From positions 13,651,446 through 13,715,445 of the forward strand of contig CM043969.1 of the NCBI GenBank assembly GCA_014529385.2: DNA of 64,000 bases. The letters run 5' to 3'. Under the pieces are notes generated by a model that was not told the origin of the DNA, searched no databases, and saw only the letters and a program-made list of their open reading frames with translations. Each line of letters opens with the position of its first letter. Positions within the stretch are counted from its first letter, which is position 1. Position numbers and translations under genes: made by a program. Origin of the DNA: Adiantum capillus-veneris. Lineage: Eukaryota > Streptophyta > Polypodiopsida > Polypodiales > Pteridaceae. This document shows, piece after piece, positions 37,781-47,639 of the stretch.

Positions 37781-38522
37781 CAAGTTTACCACAAAAAGAT
37801 ATCATTATACCACCTAAATTCAAATATGCAAACCTCAAATCATTATATTGTACATAAATTCAAACAAATTCAAATTAACAAGCCTAAACTGATATTAGTT
37901 TGCATAGATATGAATTTATCACACCTAAATTATGTCACCATGTTAGAGAGAGTGGTTAGAGAATTTGAACAAGGTCCACCACTTGTCCAACCTAGATGCC
38001 AAGAAGGATTGAGTGTACAAGGTATTGTTTGGAGGTCCTTATAGTCCACTGGTCTCAAGGTCCACCACTTGTGGTAAGGGTCACCAAAAAGTGTATATAT
38101 TCATCCAAAGAAATACACGTATTTTTGGTCTACATGTCCTAGTTTAAACCATTTATGTCCATTAGGTGTATCACTAAGCAACACTACTATTTTTGAGAAA
38201 CAGAAGTTACAATCATATCTACAAATGGATTAGAGGAAAATCAGCTCAGCATACATCTAGAACTCGCTACAAGAATCGACTTTAACAGATCACGCAAGTA
38301 AGTCTTCCATTCAATTTTACTAGTATTACAATGTGTTAGTTATTTGTGATATTTATGTATGTATATATACTATGTGTGCATATCGTAATTAAGTGTAATT
38401 GTGTATCTGCATTATGTATGAGTATTACAATGAAATAACACAAATATACATACATACACATAGATAACACAAACGCACACATACATGAGCATGTATTTTC
38501 AAGAGAGAGATAGCAAGATACA

Positions 38523-38554
<32 letters not shown>

Positions 38555-38590
38555 TAAATACCTGTTTTTTAGAGAGAGGAGAGAGAAAGA

Positions 38591-38838
38591 TAACAGATTT
38601 CACTGTGTTTATGTATGTGGAAGAGAGGAAGACGATGTATGGGAATATGTGCACGTATTTTCAAGAGAGAGACAACAAGATAACAGATTTCATTGTGGTT
38701 ATGTATGTGGAAGTGAGGAAGACGATGTGTGGGAATATGTGCATGTATTTTCAAGAGAGAGACAGCAAGATAACAGATTTCACTGTGGTTATGTATGTGG
38801 AAGAGAGGAAGACGATGTGTGGGAATATGTGTATGTGT
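38591..38838 (+). repeat. 90-bp minisatellite, nearly three copies
   Basis: Units start at 38591, 38681 and 38771 with TAACAGATTTCA; the third is cut short. The period is a multiple of three, so the plus strand stays open with a repeating protein pattern, but nothing shows it is translated. GA-rich simple sequence flanks it (38520-38560 and 38935-38955). Confidence 0.85.
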
Positions 38839-39299
38839 GCGGGGATACTTTTAAACTATGTATCTCTGTCTTTTGACAAGAGAGTGTGTGTGCAAGAAGA
38901 GTTACAGAGAACCATCTTCTCTATATGGAGAAAGATAGAGAGTGAGAGAGAGAGAAATACCTGTTTTTTCTCTATTTGTGAGGTGTGCAATGTCTCCTGA
39001 GAAGACTGCCAGATCCTGCCCTTCTGGAAAGCGTTGTGTACGCTGCTGTTTCTTTATCTTGTGCGCGAACTTTCAATCCTGTGCACTCCACCTGTGTGTT
39101 GTGTACGATGCCGAGCTTGCTCCTCTACGCGCGCGTATACTCCAACTGTGTACGATCCGTGTGCGCTTTCTGTGTGTTTGCTGCTCGCCTGCTTTCTCTG
39201 TGTGCGTTTCTCGTGCGCTCTCTGTGTGCCTAATCTTGATAGTGTTTATTAGAATGCCACGTATGCTACAAGTCCATGTTTTATCATAGGATTAAAAAA

Positions 39300-40255
39300 A
39301 ACAAAAGCAATATAAAAAATTAACCAATTCACACGGCCAAAATTAAAAAAATCATGGTTGAAAATATGAAAAACATGCGTAACTCTATACTAGGAATTCA
39401 CTTTTTAAAAAAAAAATCTTTGGGCGCTGCCCCTAGCCCCGCGGGGCGCTGCCCCTCGACCCCGCCCCTTGACCCCGCCCGGGGCGCTGCCCCGGACCCC
39501 GCCTGGGGCGCTGCCGCAGGACCCCGCCCAGAACAATATCCCAAAATCAACCTCCCAAGCCCCGCCATCGAGAGCGCTATATTCCACATCCCCATCAAGA
39601 GCGCTAACCCCAAACCTCACGTGGAAGCACTGCGTTGTCACCCCATTGTGGCATTGCCCTAAGACCCCGCATCTGGAGTGCTAAATGGGAACATTCTTCA
39701 TTAGTGAAATTTTGAACATAAATTATATTAGCATATACTTAAATATAATACAAATATTAACATATTAGCTATACTACTAATTTACTATAGAAGTTCTAGA
39801 TTATGTCCCATACTATATTTAAGGTGCCAAAGGTTTGGCCTTATGGTCCTAGATTTAGCCAAGTGGTCAACACATATAGGACCAAGTGCACACTGTGCCA
39901 CAAAACTTGGCCACCACTTCACTTGCCAAAGTTTAGGCCACATGGTCAATCCTAACTTTCCAATGTTCTTATTATGTCACCTTTTGCCTTGTGGAAAACC
40001 TAGGCTTGTTTTCACATACTCAGGCACTTCAAGCCACAATAAATTGTCATTACTCTTCGGCAACCCTTTTGTTCAAGTCTTTGAAAAAACATTGTTTAAG
40101 GCCACCCTAAACCATTTTCATTTAGGGGTGGCTAAAACTAGCTTTTTGGCAATTCGAGAAGAAAATGGTCAAAGTTTTATACTTAGTTTTAACCACTTAA
40201 CCAATTCAAATATTGGAAATCAAGGTCTTGTAATACTTTTCTTTGGACATCACAC
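39300..40255. other. Spacer with a GC-rich minisatellite (39417-39535)
   Basis: About five degenerate units of the type GGGGCGCTGCCCC followed by (G/T)(G/C)GACCCCGCC lie in AT-rich DNA. The base composition is strikingly unlike the surroundings. The rest of the spacer has no recognisable gene; the longest plus-strand frame (39843-40295) has no known motif. Confidence 0.55.
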
Positions 40256-41800
40256 ATTAAAACTAGGTCCCTCACTTGTTCAAGCTATGCTCTAATACAA
40301 TAAAGGGCTTTTGGTTTCAAGATGCACCACTTTCCCAACCTTGATTCCATTAAAGAAGCTAGCTCTACTTAGACATTTAATAGCAAGGTCTTACAGCAGT
40401 TCAGATTGAACATTTTCCATGGCAGCTAGGTCCACCACTTATCTAAGCTATGCTCTAATAGAGTAAGGGGGTTTTGGTTTCAAGATCCACCACTTGTCCA
40501 AACTTGATTTGGGAAGCAAGGTCCTATAATAGTTTGCTTTGGACATTCACCATTACAACTAAGTCCACCACTTCTCCAAGCTATGTTCTAATACACTAAG
40601 GAGGTTTTGGTTTCAAGGAGAACCACTTGTACGACTCTGTTTTTGGAAGTAAGGTCTTTACATAGTTCACCTTGGACCTTGGACATTGGATACTACAACT
40701 AAGCCCACCACTTGTCCAAGATATCCTCTATATATAGCCAAAGGGTTTGGGTTTCAAGATTCACCACTTTTCCAACCTTTCTTCCATTAAAGAAAGGAGG
40801 GGCTTTATAACTAGGTCCACCACTTGTCCAAGCTATGCTCTGATATAGAAAGGGGATTTTGGTTTCAAGGTCCACCACGTGTTCAACCTTGCAAGACTCA
40901 AGGGATACTTGGACATTGGAAAGCATAGTCCTATAGTAGTTGATAGGTGGCAGTGGGTATTACAACTAGGTCCAACCTATGCTCTCATATAGCAAAGAGG
41001 CTTTGCTTTCAAGGTCCACCACTTGTCCAACCTTGCTTCCATTAAAGAAATGAGGGGCTACGTAAACATTGGAAAGCAAGGTAGCAAGGTCCTAAGGTGT
41101 TTCACCTTGGATATTGGGCATTATAACTAGGTCCACCACTTGTCCAAGCTATGCTCTGATAAAGAAAGGGGATTTTCGTTTCAAGGTCCACCATGTGTTC
41201 AACCTTTCTAATATAGAAAGGGGATTTTCGTTTCAAGGTCCACCACGTGTTCAACCTTGAAAGACTCAAGGGATACTTGGACATTGGAAAGCATAGTCCT
41301 ATAGTAGTTGATAGGTGGCAGTGGGTATTAAAACTAGGTCCAACCTATGCTCTTATATAGCAAAGAGGCTTTGGTTTCAAGGTCCACCACTTGTCCAACC
41401 TTACTTCCATTAAAGAAATGAGGGGCTACGTAAACATTGGCAAGCAAGGTAGCAAAGTCCTAAGGTATTTCACGTTGGATATTGGGCATTATAACTAGGT
41501 CCACCACTTGTCCAAGCTATGCTCTGATATAGAAAGGGGATTTTTGTTTCAAGGTCCACCACGTGTTCAACCTTGAAAGACTCAAGGGATACTTGGACAT
41601 TGGAAAGCATAGTCCTATAGTAGTTGATAGGTGGCAGTGGGTATTACAACTAGGTCCACCACTTGTCCAACCTATGCTCTCATATAGCAAAGAGGCTTTG
41701 GTTTCAAGGTCCACCACTTGTCCAACCTTGCTTCCATTAATATAGCAAGGAGGATTTGGTCTCAAGGTTCACCACTTGTCCAACCTATGCAAACCTTTTT
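40256..41800 (+). repeat. Distal right array with a different larger unit
   Basis: The same core motif (TCCACCACTTGTCCAA) recurs, but in units of about 350 bp that also carry GATATAGAAAGGGGATTTT and CTATAGTAGTTGATAGGTGG. The units are clearest at 40.85-41.75 kb. The array runs up to about 80 bp before the DUF7869-type coding region, so its promoter must lie within or beside the array. Confidence 0.85.
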
Positions 41801-41880
41801 CATGTTGTAGCATGATTTTTTGTTTGAAGAGTATTTTTCTATAACTATGGATTTAACAATGTAATCTTTTTACTTACAGG

Positions 41881-44800
41881 ATGGACTTCGAATCTGGGGA
41901 GAAAGTACATATGATACTTGACAATGAAATCGTTGGTATTGGTTGTGTGTGTAGAACAGATCCAGATTCCACTTGTGGTGGTACAAAGATAGGGCTGGGA
42001 AATGTCTCCATACTAGTGGAGGAATGCTTGAAGGATGTGGTCCTACCTTTTCCTACAATGGATACTTCATCTCTCCAAGGCTCATTATGGAGTGCTGTTC
42101 GATGGTCAAAGCTTCTTTTGCAATCTTTTGTATTAAATGGGAACTTAATTGATCCACACGAAAGCTACAATGGTGATGAAGAACATGATCATTCTGATCC
42201 TCTAGTTACAGATGCAATACCTATGACAAGCCCAGAATTTGAAGCAATGATTCGAGAGTCTTGGAGAAATCTGAGGGTCCTTTTAAAAGATGACACAATG
42301 ATGCAAACCATGAATGAAGGGACCATCTTATATGTATTTCCACATGATTATGTCAACTTTCAGGAACTTGGTCCTGATTGTGTGGGTGTGGGTATTGAAA
42401 GAGAAAATGCAAGCATTGATGATGTGGTTGAAGTGGGTAGCATCACTTTGCTAAAGTGGCCCATCAAGCAGACAACAATGTTGAATGGGAGCCCATTACA
42501 ACGCTTTGTTCCTGTTGATGGCATGCATGCTACATATGAGGATGTATCCAACGATGGCAATGTTGGAAAAAAACTTGATGGGAGTAATGTTGTCCAGTTG
42601 TCAAGGAAGAGACGATACACTTTCATGAACAGGACTCAAAAATCAAAAGCAGCACCAGCTTCGACTTTTTACATTTCAAACAAATCAATTCAAAGGGTAT
42701 CATGCATTGATTGTTGTGCACAAAAATGCTGCCAATTTGCAGATCGTGATATGGTGACAAGGTTACGACAACAATTTTGGGGAGAGTCTCAAAAATCACG
42801 CACTAATTATGTTTATGATGTTCTTTCTATATGTTATCAGAAAGATGAGAAGTCACGATACCAATTCAAGCTAAATGGCTCTATTGTTTGTTGTAGAGCA
42901 TGGTATGAGCTACATGGAATACCAAAGACATCATTTTATCGATACAAGGAGAACTTTGAAAATGGTGTGCGCCAATATGTACATGGGAACACATGTACAT
43001 TGAGAAGGGGACTTCAACATACTAGTTTAGCAAGAGCACTACTAAATGAGTTTGTGGAAAACAACTCTGAGAAGATGCCACATAGAAGTAGAACACTGCT
43101 AGATGGCTCAAGAGAGACTCAATTGGTGATTCCATCAACATACAAACAAGTGGATATTTTATGTGAAATCAACACGACACTTGACCAAATGGGCTATGAG
43201 AAGAAGCTATCCCAATCTTCTTTTGGTAGAATTTGGAACAAAGAGTACCCACATGTCACTTTAACAAAGACGAGTGAGTTCTCTAAGTGCAATATTTGTA
43301 GCTCAATCAAGGCAAGGTTAGAAGCTAAACCTTCTCTTGAAGAGAGAGCTCTTCTCTTGAGGGAGAGAGAAGTTCACATGGCACAACAAAAGAGTTGCAG
43401 AAGCCTATATTATGCATGGCGCACGTATTCAAAAACTCAACCACACAAATATGTATGCATAATCCATGATAAGATGGATCAAAAGAAGACTGCCATTCCT
43501 AGATTACGCATTGTTCCCAAGGGTGTGAATTCAGGATATAATCTGCAGGTGGCATTGATTGGCATGATCACTCATGGACATGGAGAAGGTCATTACGGAC
43601 ACTTTGTCTTGAATGGTTTGTGGCCAGCTGATCCAAATCTTACAATTGGCTCAATTGCTAATTGTTTACATAACCTCGAGAGGATAGATAAGCATCCTCT
43701 TGGTGATCTAGTAACAAATGGACTTCCAAGGAGCAATATTTCACTACTACATGCTTTGAACTCAAGGGATGCTTTGGACTACCATAACTTGAGTGATGGA
43801 AAAGAGCCCATTGTGCAGTCGTCAGAAATTGCAGAAGAGGAATTGGGGTCAACATTTCGCAGATTGCCAGAGAACTTGTTGCTACAATTGGATAATTGTG
43901 CAGGGGAAAACAAAAATCGATACTTATTTGCCTATTTGTCAATGCTTGTTGCAAGGAGTGTTTTCAAAACCATCCAGCTGGGATTTTTAATGGTTGGGCA
44001 TACACATGAGGACATAGACGCCATGTTTAGTAGGTTTTCAGAGAAGTTGAGAGTTACACAAACCTATACTTTGCCACATTTGATGGATACATTACGAAAC
44101 AGCTCATCTTCATCTCCAGCTCCATTTTTTCTCACAAAGATCCCCGATTTCAAGCAATATTGTGATGGCTATCTTTGTGATGGACAAGACATACTTGTTG
44201 GACATTCCAAACCGCTTCAGTTCAGGTTCTTTATGCAGGATGAGACACCAATGATGCAATATAAGGCACATGTAGGTGTATCAAGTTGGAGTGGAAGTAT
44301 TCGCCTTTGGAAAACAGACACAGAAGGCAAGCCAATGTTACCACATGGAGATCCACCTCTAGTACAAATGGCGGAGTATGTCAAGGCCCATGAAGAAGTC
44401 ATTTTGGGGCTAAAGAACTATATAAAATTTTGGAAAAATTTAGGGAATGGTTCAAGTATTCTGCGATATTATAGACCCGTGATAGATTATTGGAGTAAGG
44501 TAATTGAAGAGATTGGAAAAGCAATCATATCAGAGGGAGTCTTGTATGAAATGTTTTGGCCAAAAACTCAAGAATATTCTCACCTACAAAGCACTACAAT
44601 GAATTTGCAACAAGGAGCAGAAAGATTCCTAGGCCTTGAAGAGTTGAACGATCATTTTTGTGGGCCTCAACGAGATAGGCCAAGGGAAGAGTTTGACCCT
44701 ATGTCTGATGTGCACCAAGGTGACTTTCTTATGCTTGTTCCGAGTGACACAGAAATCTATCCAGTGTGGCTTGCAATGGCTTTATCTGACATTGATAATG

Positions 44801-45108
44801 AGCCTACATCACCAAACTACAGAAAACTCTTGATTCAATATTGGGCACCTTGCGCGAGAAAAAGTGGGATGACAGATACTCAAGCTTACAGTAATTGTTG
44901 GAAGGGTTATTGGGCTGTCAACTATAAGGACCCACAAGTGTGGGAAACTATAGATGCAATTGTTTGGTCCTGGAGACCCAAAAAAGAAGGACCATTTTCT
45001 AGAATAAAGATTCCAGAAAGACATGCTCTAAAAGCCAAAGAAGGCCTCACTCGTGCACATCAGCCACACTTGGATCAAAGTTCAGATATGGTATCAAATG
45101 TGGAGTAG
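41881..45108 (+). CDS. DUF7869-type protein, candidate transposase of the inner element
   Basis: This 1075-residue uninterrupted frame starts at an ATG one base after an acceptor (ACTTACAG), so a non-coding leader exon is likely upstream. Residues 1-80 (GIGCVCRTDP, GGTKIG, then LP.P and VRWSK) resemble the N-terminal domain found in plant En/Spm-type transposon proteins. A basic patch (SRKRR) and Cys cluster (CIDCCAQKCC) follow at about 240-285, then KCNICSSIKARL at about 475. The C-terminal half is the DUF7869-like core: IIHDKMDQ (Asp530), LLQLDNCAGENKNRY (Asp671) and GHTHEDIDAMFSRF (Asp711, Asp713), with predicted strand-helix spacing that fits an RNase-H-type fold. I infer that these acidic residues form a DDE/D-like centre; this is not established by the sequence alone. 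It ends 277 bp before the right TIR and reads outward, as transposase genes often do. Confidence 0.75.
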   Translation: MDFESGEKVHMILDNEIVGIGCVCRTDPDSTCGGTKIGLGNVSILVEECLKDVVLPFPTMDTSSLQGSLWSAVRWSKLLLQSFVLNGNLIDPHESYNGDEEHDHSDPLVTDAIPMTSPEFEAMIRESWRNLRVLLKDDTMMQTMNEGTILYVFPHDYVNFQELGPDCVGVGIERENASIDDVVEVGSITLLKWPIKQTTMLNGSPLQRFVPVDGMHATYEDVSNDGNVGKKLDGSNVVQLSRKRRYTFMNRTQKSKAAPASTFYISNKSIQRVSCIDCCAQKCCQFADRDMVTRLRQQFWGESQKSRTNYVYDVLSICYQKDEKSRYQFKLNGSIVCCRAWYELHGIPKTSFYRYKENFENGVRQYVHGNTCTLRRGLQHTSLARALLNEFVENNSEKMPHRSRTLLDGSRETQLVIPSTYKQVDILCEINTTLDQMGYEKKLSQSSFGRIWNKEYPHVTLTKTSEFSKCNICSSIKARLEAKPSLEERALLLREREVHMAQQKSCRSLYYAWRTYSKTQPHKYVCIIHDKMDQKKTAIPRLRIVPKGVNSGYNLQVALIGMITHGHGEGHYGHFVLNGLWPADPNLTIGSIANCLHNLERIDKHPLGDLVTNGLPRSNISLLHALNSRDALDYHNLSDGKEPIVQSSEIAEEELGSTFRRLPENLLLQLDNCAGENKNRYLFAYLSMLVARSVFKTIQLGFLMVGHTHEDIDAMFSRFSEKLRVTQTYTLPHLMDTLRNSSSSSPAPFFLTKIPDFKQYCDGYLCDGQDILVGHSKPLQFRFFMQDETPMMQYKAHVGVSSWSGSIRLWKTDTEGKPMLPHGDPPLVQMAEYVKAHEEVILGLKNYIKFWKNLGNGSSILRYYRPVIDYWSKVIEEIGKAIISEGVLYEMFWPKTQEYSHLQSTTMNLQQGAERFLGLEELNDHFCGPQRDRPREEFDPMSDVHQGDFLMLVPSDTEIYPVWLAMALSDIDNEPTSPNYRKLLIQYWAPCARKSGMTDTQAYSNCWKGYWAVNYKDPQVWETIDAIVWSWRPKKEGPFSRIKIPERHALKAKEGLTRAHQPHLDQSSDMVSNVE

Positions 45109-45384
45109 AATTATGTGGAGCTTCTATTGTGACTATACTAGTCAATTTGTAAACAAAATCTTTTTTGTATCTTCCTTTGTTTTATGTAATTTATAGTTAT
45201 TATTCAAATCCATGTGTTGTACATCCTCTTGACTTTTGGTGTTTATCAACACCACAATCCTATGAGATTTTCACTTTATTTACTAGCCACACACCTCAAT
45301 TTTTCCCACTTTAAGTGGAAAATTCCCAAATTACATGAATTCGGTCGATTTGGAGATTCCCATAATGTGAGATTTTTACCAAAA

Positions 45385-45400
45385 TACCTAATATGGTCTT
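45385..45400 (-). repeat. Right terminal inverted repeat of the inner element
   Basis: TACCTAATATGGTCTT, the exact reverse complement of 15343-15358. Confidence 0.85.
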
Positions 45401-45404
45401 AAAC
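45401..45404 (+). repeat. Right target-site duplication AAAC
   Basis: Direct copy of 15339-15342, immediately outside the right terminal inverted repeat. Confidence 0.75.
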
Positions 45405-46140
45405 ACCAGCTCAAGCCCACAGACCTAGAAGCTTTAGAGTATTTCAAAGAGTTTTGGACATCCATTATCATCTTTTGCTTGAAAGATGCTACCGACCACA
45501 AATCTGGGACCGGACACTCCATACTTAATAAGGAAGTTGCTTTGATGGGTTCAAGCGTTCCAAATGCTTGTGTAGAAGTAGGGACAATATAGGAGTGAGA
45601 ATAGAAGAAAATCCTTCTTTGAACCAGTTTGGTTGGGCAAAGATGCGGGAACATTATTGCTCCAATATCCACATGTATAGCATTGAATGTGCCGGAGAGA
45701 CTATGTAGTGGCTGCTCCTCCACCAACGTGGATGGAAATATGACTATAAATGCATGACAAATGTTAAGTATGAATCCATAATAACATTACACTGTGATTT
45801 CACACCTAGGTTTGTATTCTCAAAACATGTACTTACAATGTGTTGGAAATCGAGGTGGTTGTTGCAAGTGCATGGTTGACATTGAGAAAACATGTTGCAC
45901 AATGGCTATGGTCCCCTTGTCTTTGCGGTTCTTGAAGCCAAGGAGCTTTCCTTTCCAATGAAGATCCAAGTTTGCACGATTCCGCACACGATGAGGGCCA
46001 ACAGCAGATGGTTGCATGTATACCCAAGCACCTTTGGTGAACTCTTGTGGCACCCACTCATCATCTACACCTCTAGTGTTGTGGCATGCAAGTGCTGTGA
46101 CCTCATCCTTTGGTCGCCTTTGCGAAGTAGAGTTGGCCAT
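45401..46140 (-). pseudogene. 5' part of the minus-strand gene split by the inner element
   Basis: Exon 1 runs from the ATG at 46140 (MANSTSQRR) to 45837, ending at CATT|GTAAGT. Exon 2 starts at 45743 after TTTATAG and runs to the insertion point at 45401. The 93-bp intron joins in phase (phase 1). In the present arrangement the frame would run five codons into the inner element's end and stop at TAG, giving a truncated protein of about 220 residues. No domain is recognised; residues 30-80 hold several aromatic and basic residues (GAWVYMQP, LDLHWKGKLLGFKNRK). The rest of the gene is at 13116-15342. Confidence 0.65.
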
Positions 46141-46212
46141 GGTTGAGCAAAGCAAACTAGGAGGAGGAGAAGAACCTTGCTTGTTGCTACAATGTAGGTG
46201 TGATAAAGTGAT

Positions 46213-46335
46213 ATGAGAAAATGGTCAACCCTTGTGGCAATGGGAGGAGAAGGTGGACAACCCTTGCTTGGTGTGGCACTGGGAGGAGAAGGTGGATAAG
46301 CCTTGCTTGGTGTGGCAATGGAAGGTGGTAGGGGA
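46213..46335 (-). repeat. About 42-bp tandem repeat, three copies, in the presumed 5' UTR
   Basis: Units of the form CTTGCTTGGTGTGGCA then (C/A)TGGGAGGAGAAGGTGGA recur about every 42 bp, 75-195 bp upstream of the split gene's ATG. Read on the minus strand they are pyrimidine-rich, like the leader of the transposase-like gene. Confidence 0.6.
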
Positions 46336-46429
46336 GGAGAGAGGAGCTTCCTTGCTGCAGCAATGGAGATGGTGTAAAGAGAGAGAGTGTTGGAGTAGAG
46401 GATGAGTGTGATGGTTGCAACCAAGGAGG

Positions 46430-46849
46430 GGTTGGAAAAGGGGTTCTAGAGAGAGAAAATCCCTTTTTGCCTAATAACTAATTTTGGGGGAGCTCTGGAT
46501 AGCAAAAAAAGATTTTTTTTAAGTTTTTTAAAAAATTTAAATTTTAGGGTTTTTGGATGCACGTTTTAACTTTTTGAGATCAAAAAATGATTTTTTGACC
46601 ATAAAATAGTTTTAGGGGGGTTTTCAGAAGATGAAATTTGAGTTTTGAAATTTTTGAAAAATTTCAAATTTTTGGGATTTTTTCAAAACCGGATCAAAAA
46701 GGAGGGAAGTTGGAGGCTCCATATGGCCCACCGCCCCCCCCCCCCCCCCACCCCACCTTCTCACTAAGTAAGAGCCCATTTAAAAAGTGTAAGACTACTT
46801 TGTCCCCCTACATTTTTGAGGGCATAGAGTGTGTCCACCACCCTCTTCT
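46430..46849. other. AT-rich stretch with a 16-bp C run, no gene
   Basis: Oligo-A and oligo-T runs (46500-46700) mirror in character the AT-rich stretch at 7250-7400, including CAAAAAATCATTTTTTGA-like segments. A run of 16 C residues lies at 46734-46749. It is the likely inner flank of the right outer inverted repeat. Confidence 0.4.
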
Positions 46850-46914
46850 CATTGGCTGGCCTCTAATTAACCTTAATCACAAAGGGCCCCTCGAGGGTTC
46901 ATATTTTTCCTAAT
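46850..46914 (-). repeat. Candidate right terminal inverted repeat of the outer element
   Basis: Read on the minus strand from 46914 it gives CATTAGGAAAAATATGAACC, one difference from the left copy at 7002 over 20 bases, then a GGGCCC stretch and GATTAAGGTTAAT. No target-site duplication could be matched at the outer edges. Confidence 0.45.
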
Positions 46915-47159
46915 GATTAGTTAGGAGTCGATCGAGTGTAGGTTGACACCTTATGCTTGCTTCCACGCGCCTGCGGGTCGAGCTTCGTCCTTAGCTGACA
47001 TTACTTGCTAGGTGAGTTCTCCCTGTGCTGACGTCCGTCGTGGCGTACCTGTCCAACACTTATGCTCGTCAACACAGAAACACTTCCTACTGCTTTCTTG
47101 CTTACCAAGGCCGAGTGTGAGAGAGAAAGTCTCCCTTTGTTTTGCTTTTCAAACTCAAG

Positions 47160-47354
47160 CGAGAGAGAGAGAGAGAGGGAGAGAGAGAGAGAGAACTCTC
47201 CTTGTGCAAGCCGAGAGAGACATAGAACCTCTTTTCCCCTTTCTCCTCCAAGATCGCGTCTTTACCTTGTAGAGAACGAGAGGAAAAATCTCCCTTTGTT
47301 CTTCTGTTGCTCCTCCTCAATGCCTAGTGCCCTCTCAAGCGGTCTCAAGGGTCG

Positions 47355-47403
<49 letters not shown>

Positions 47404-47563
47404 AAGATTTGCTTGCTCCGAGGATGAGATCGAGAGAGAGGGAGCTCCTCCAAGCTCGCGTCTTTACCTTGTCGAGAACGAGAGGAAAAATCTCCCTTTG
47501 TTCTTCCGTTGCTCCTCCTCAATTCCTCGTGCCCTCTCAAGCGGTCTCAAGGGTCGAGAGAGG

Positions 47564-47627
<64 letters not shown>

Positions 47628-47630
47628 AAG
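47160..47630 (+). repeat. 202-bp tandem duplication with long GA microsatellites
   Basis: A segment holding TCGCGTCTTTACCTTGT and CTCTCAAGCGGTCTCAAGGG occurs at about 47247-47355 and again 202 bp later. Each copy runs into a (GA)n tract (47359-47400 and 47570-47626). Open frames here only encode Arg-Glu or Ser-Leu runs from the GA/CT repeat. Confidence 0.85.
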
Positions 47631-47639
47631 CTTTGCTTG

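Larger units (their letters stand above)
15343..45400. mobile_element. Giant inner DNA transposon, about 30 kb
   Basis: It is bounded by 16-bp perfect terminal inverted repeats and AAAC direct repeats. The flanking gene reads through in one frame when the element and one AAAC are removed: the codon split at the junction becomes TTG, and the next codons are those of the left frame. It contains two readable minus-strand genes, one broken FCP1-like copy, one plus-strand DUF7869-type gene and long oppositely oriented arrays of a 20-bp motif. A further shared motif, AAAGTGGGAAAA, lies just inside the left TIR (about 15357) and, inverted, about 75-90 bp inside the right TIR (about 45300). The 4-bp duplication and the AAGACC terminus do not let me name a superfamily. 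Confidence 0.85.
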
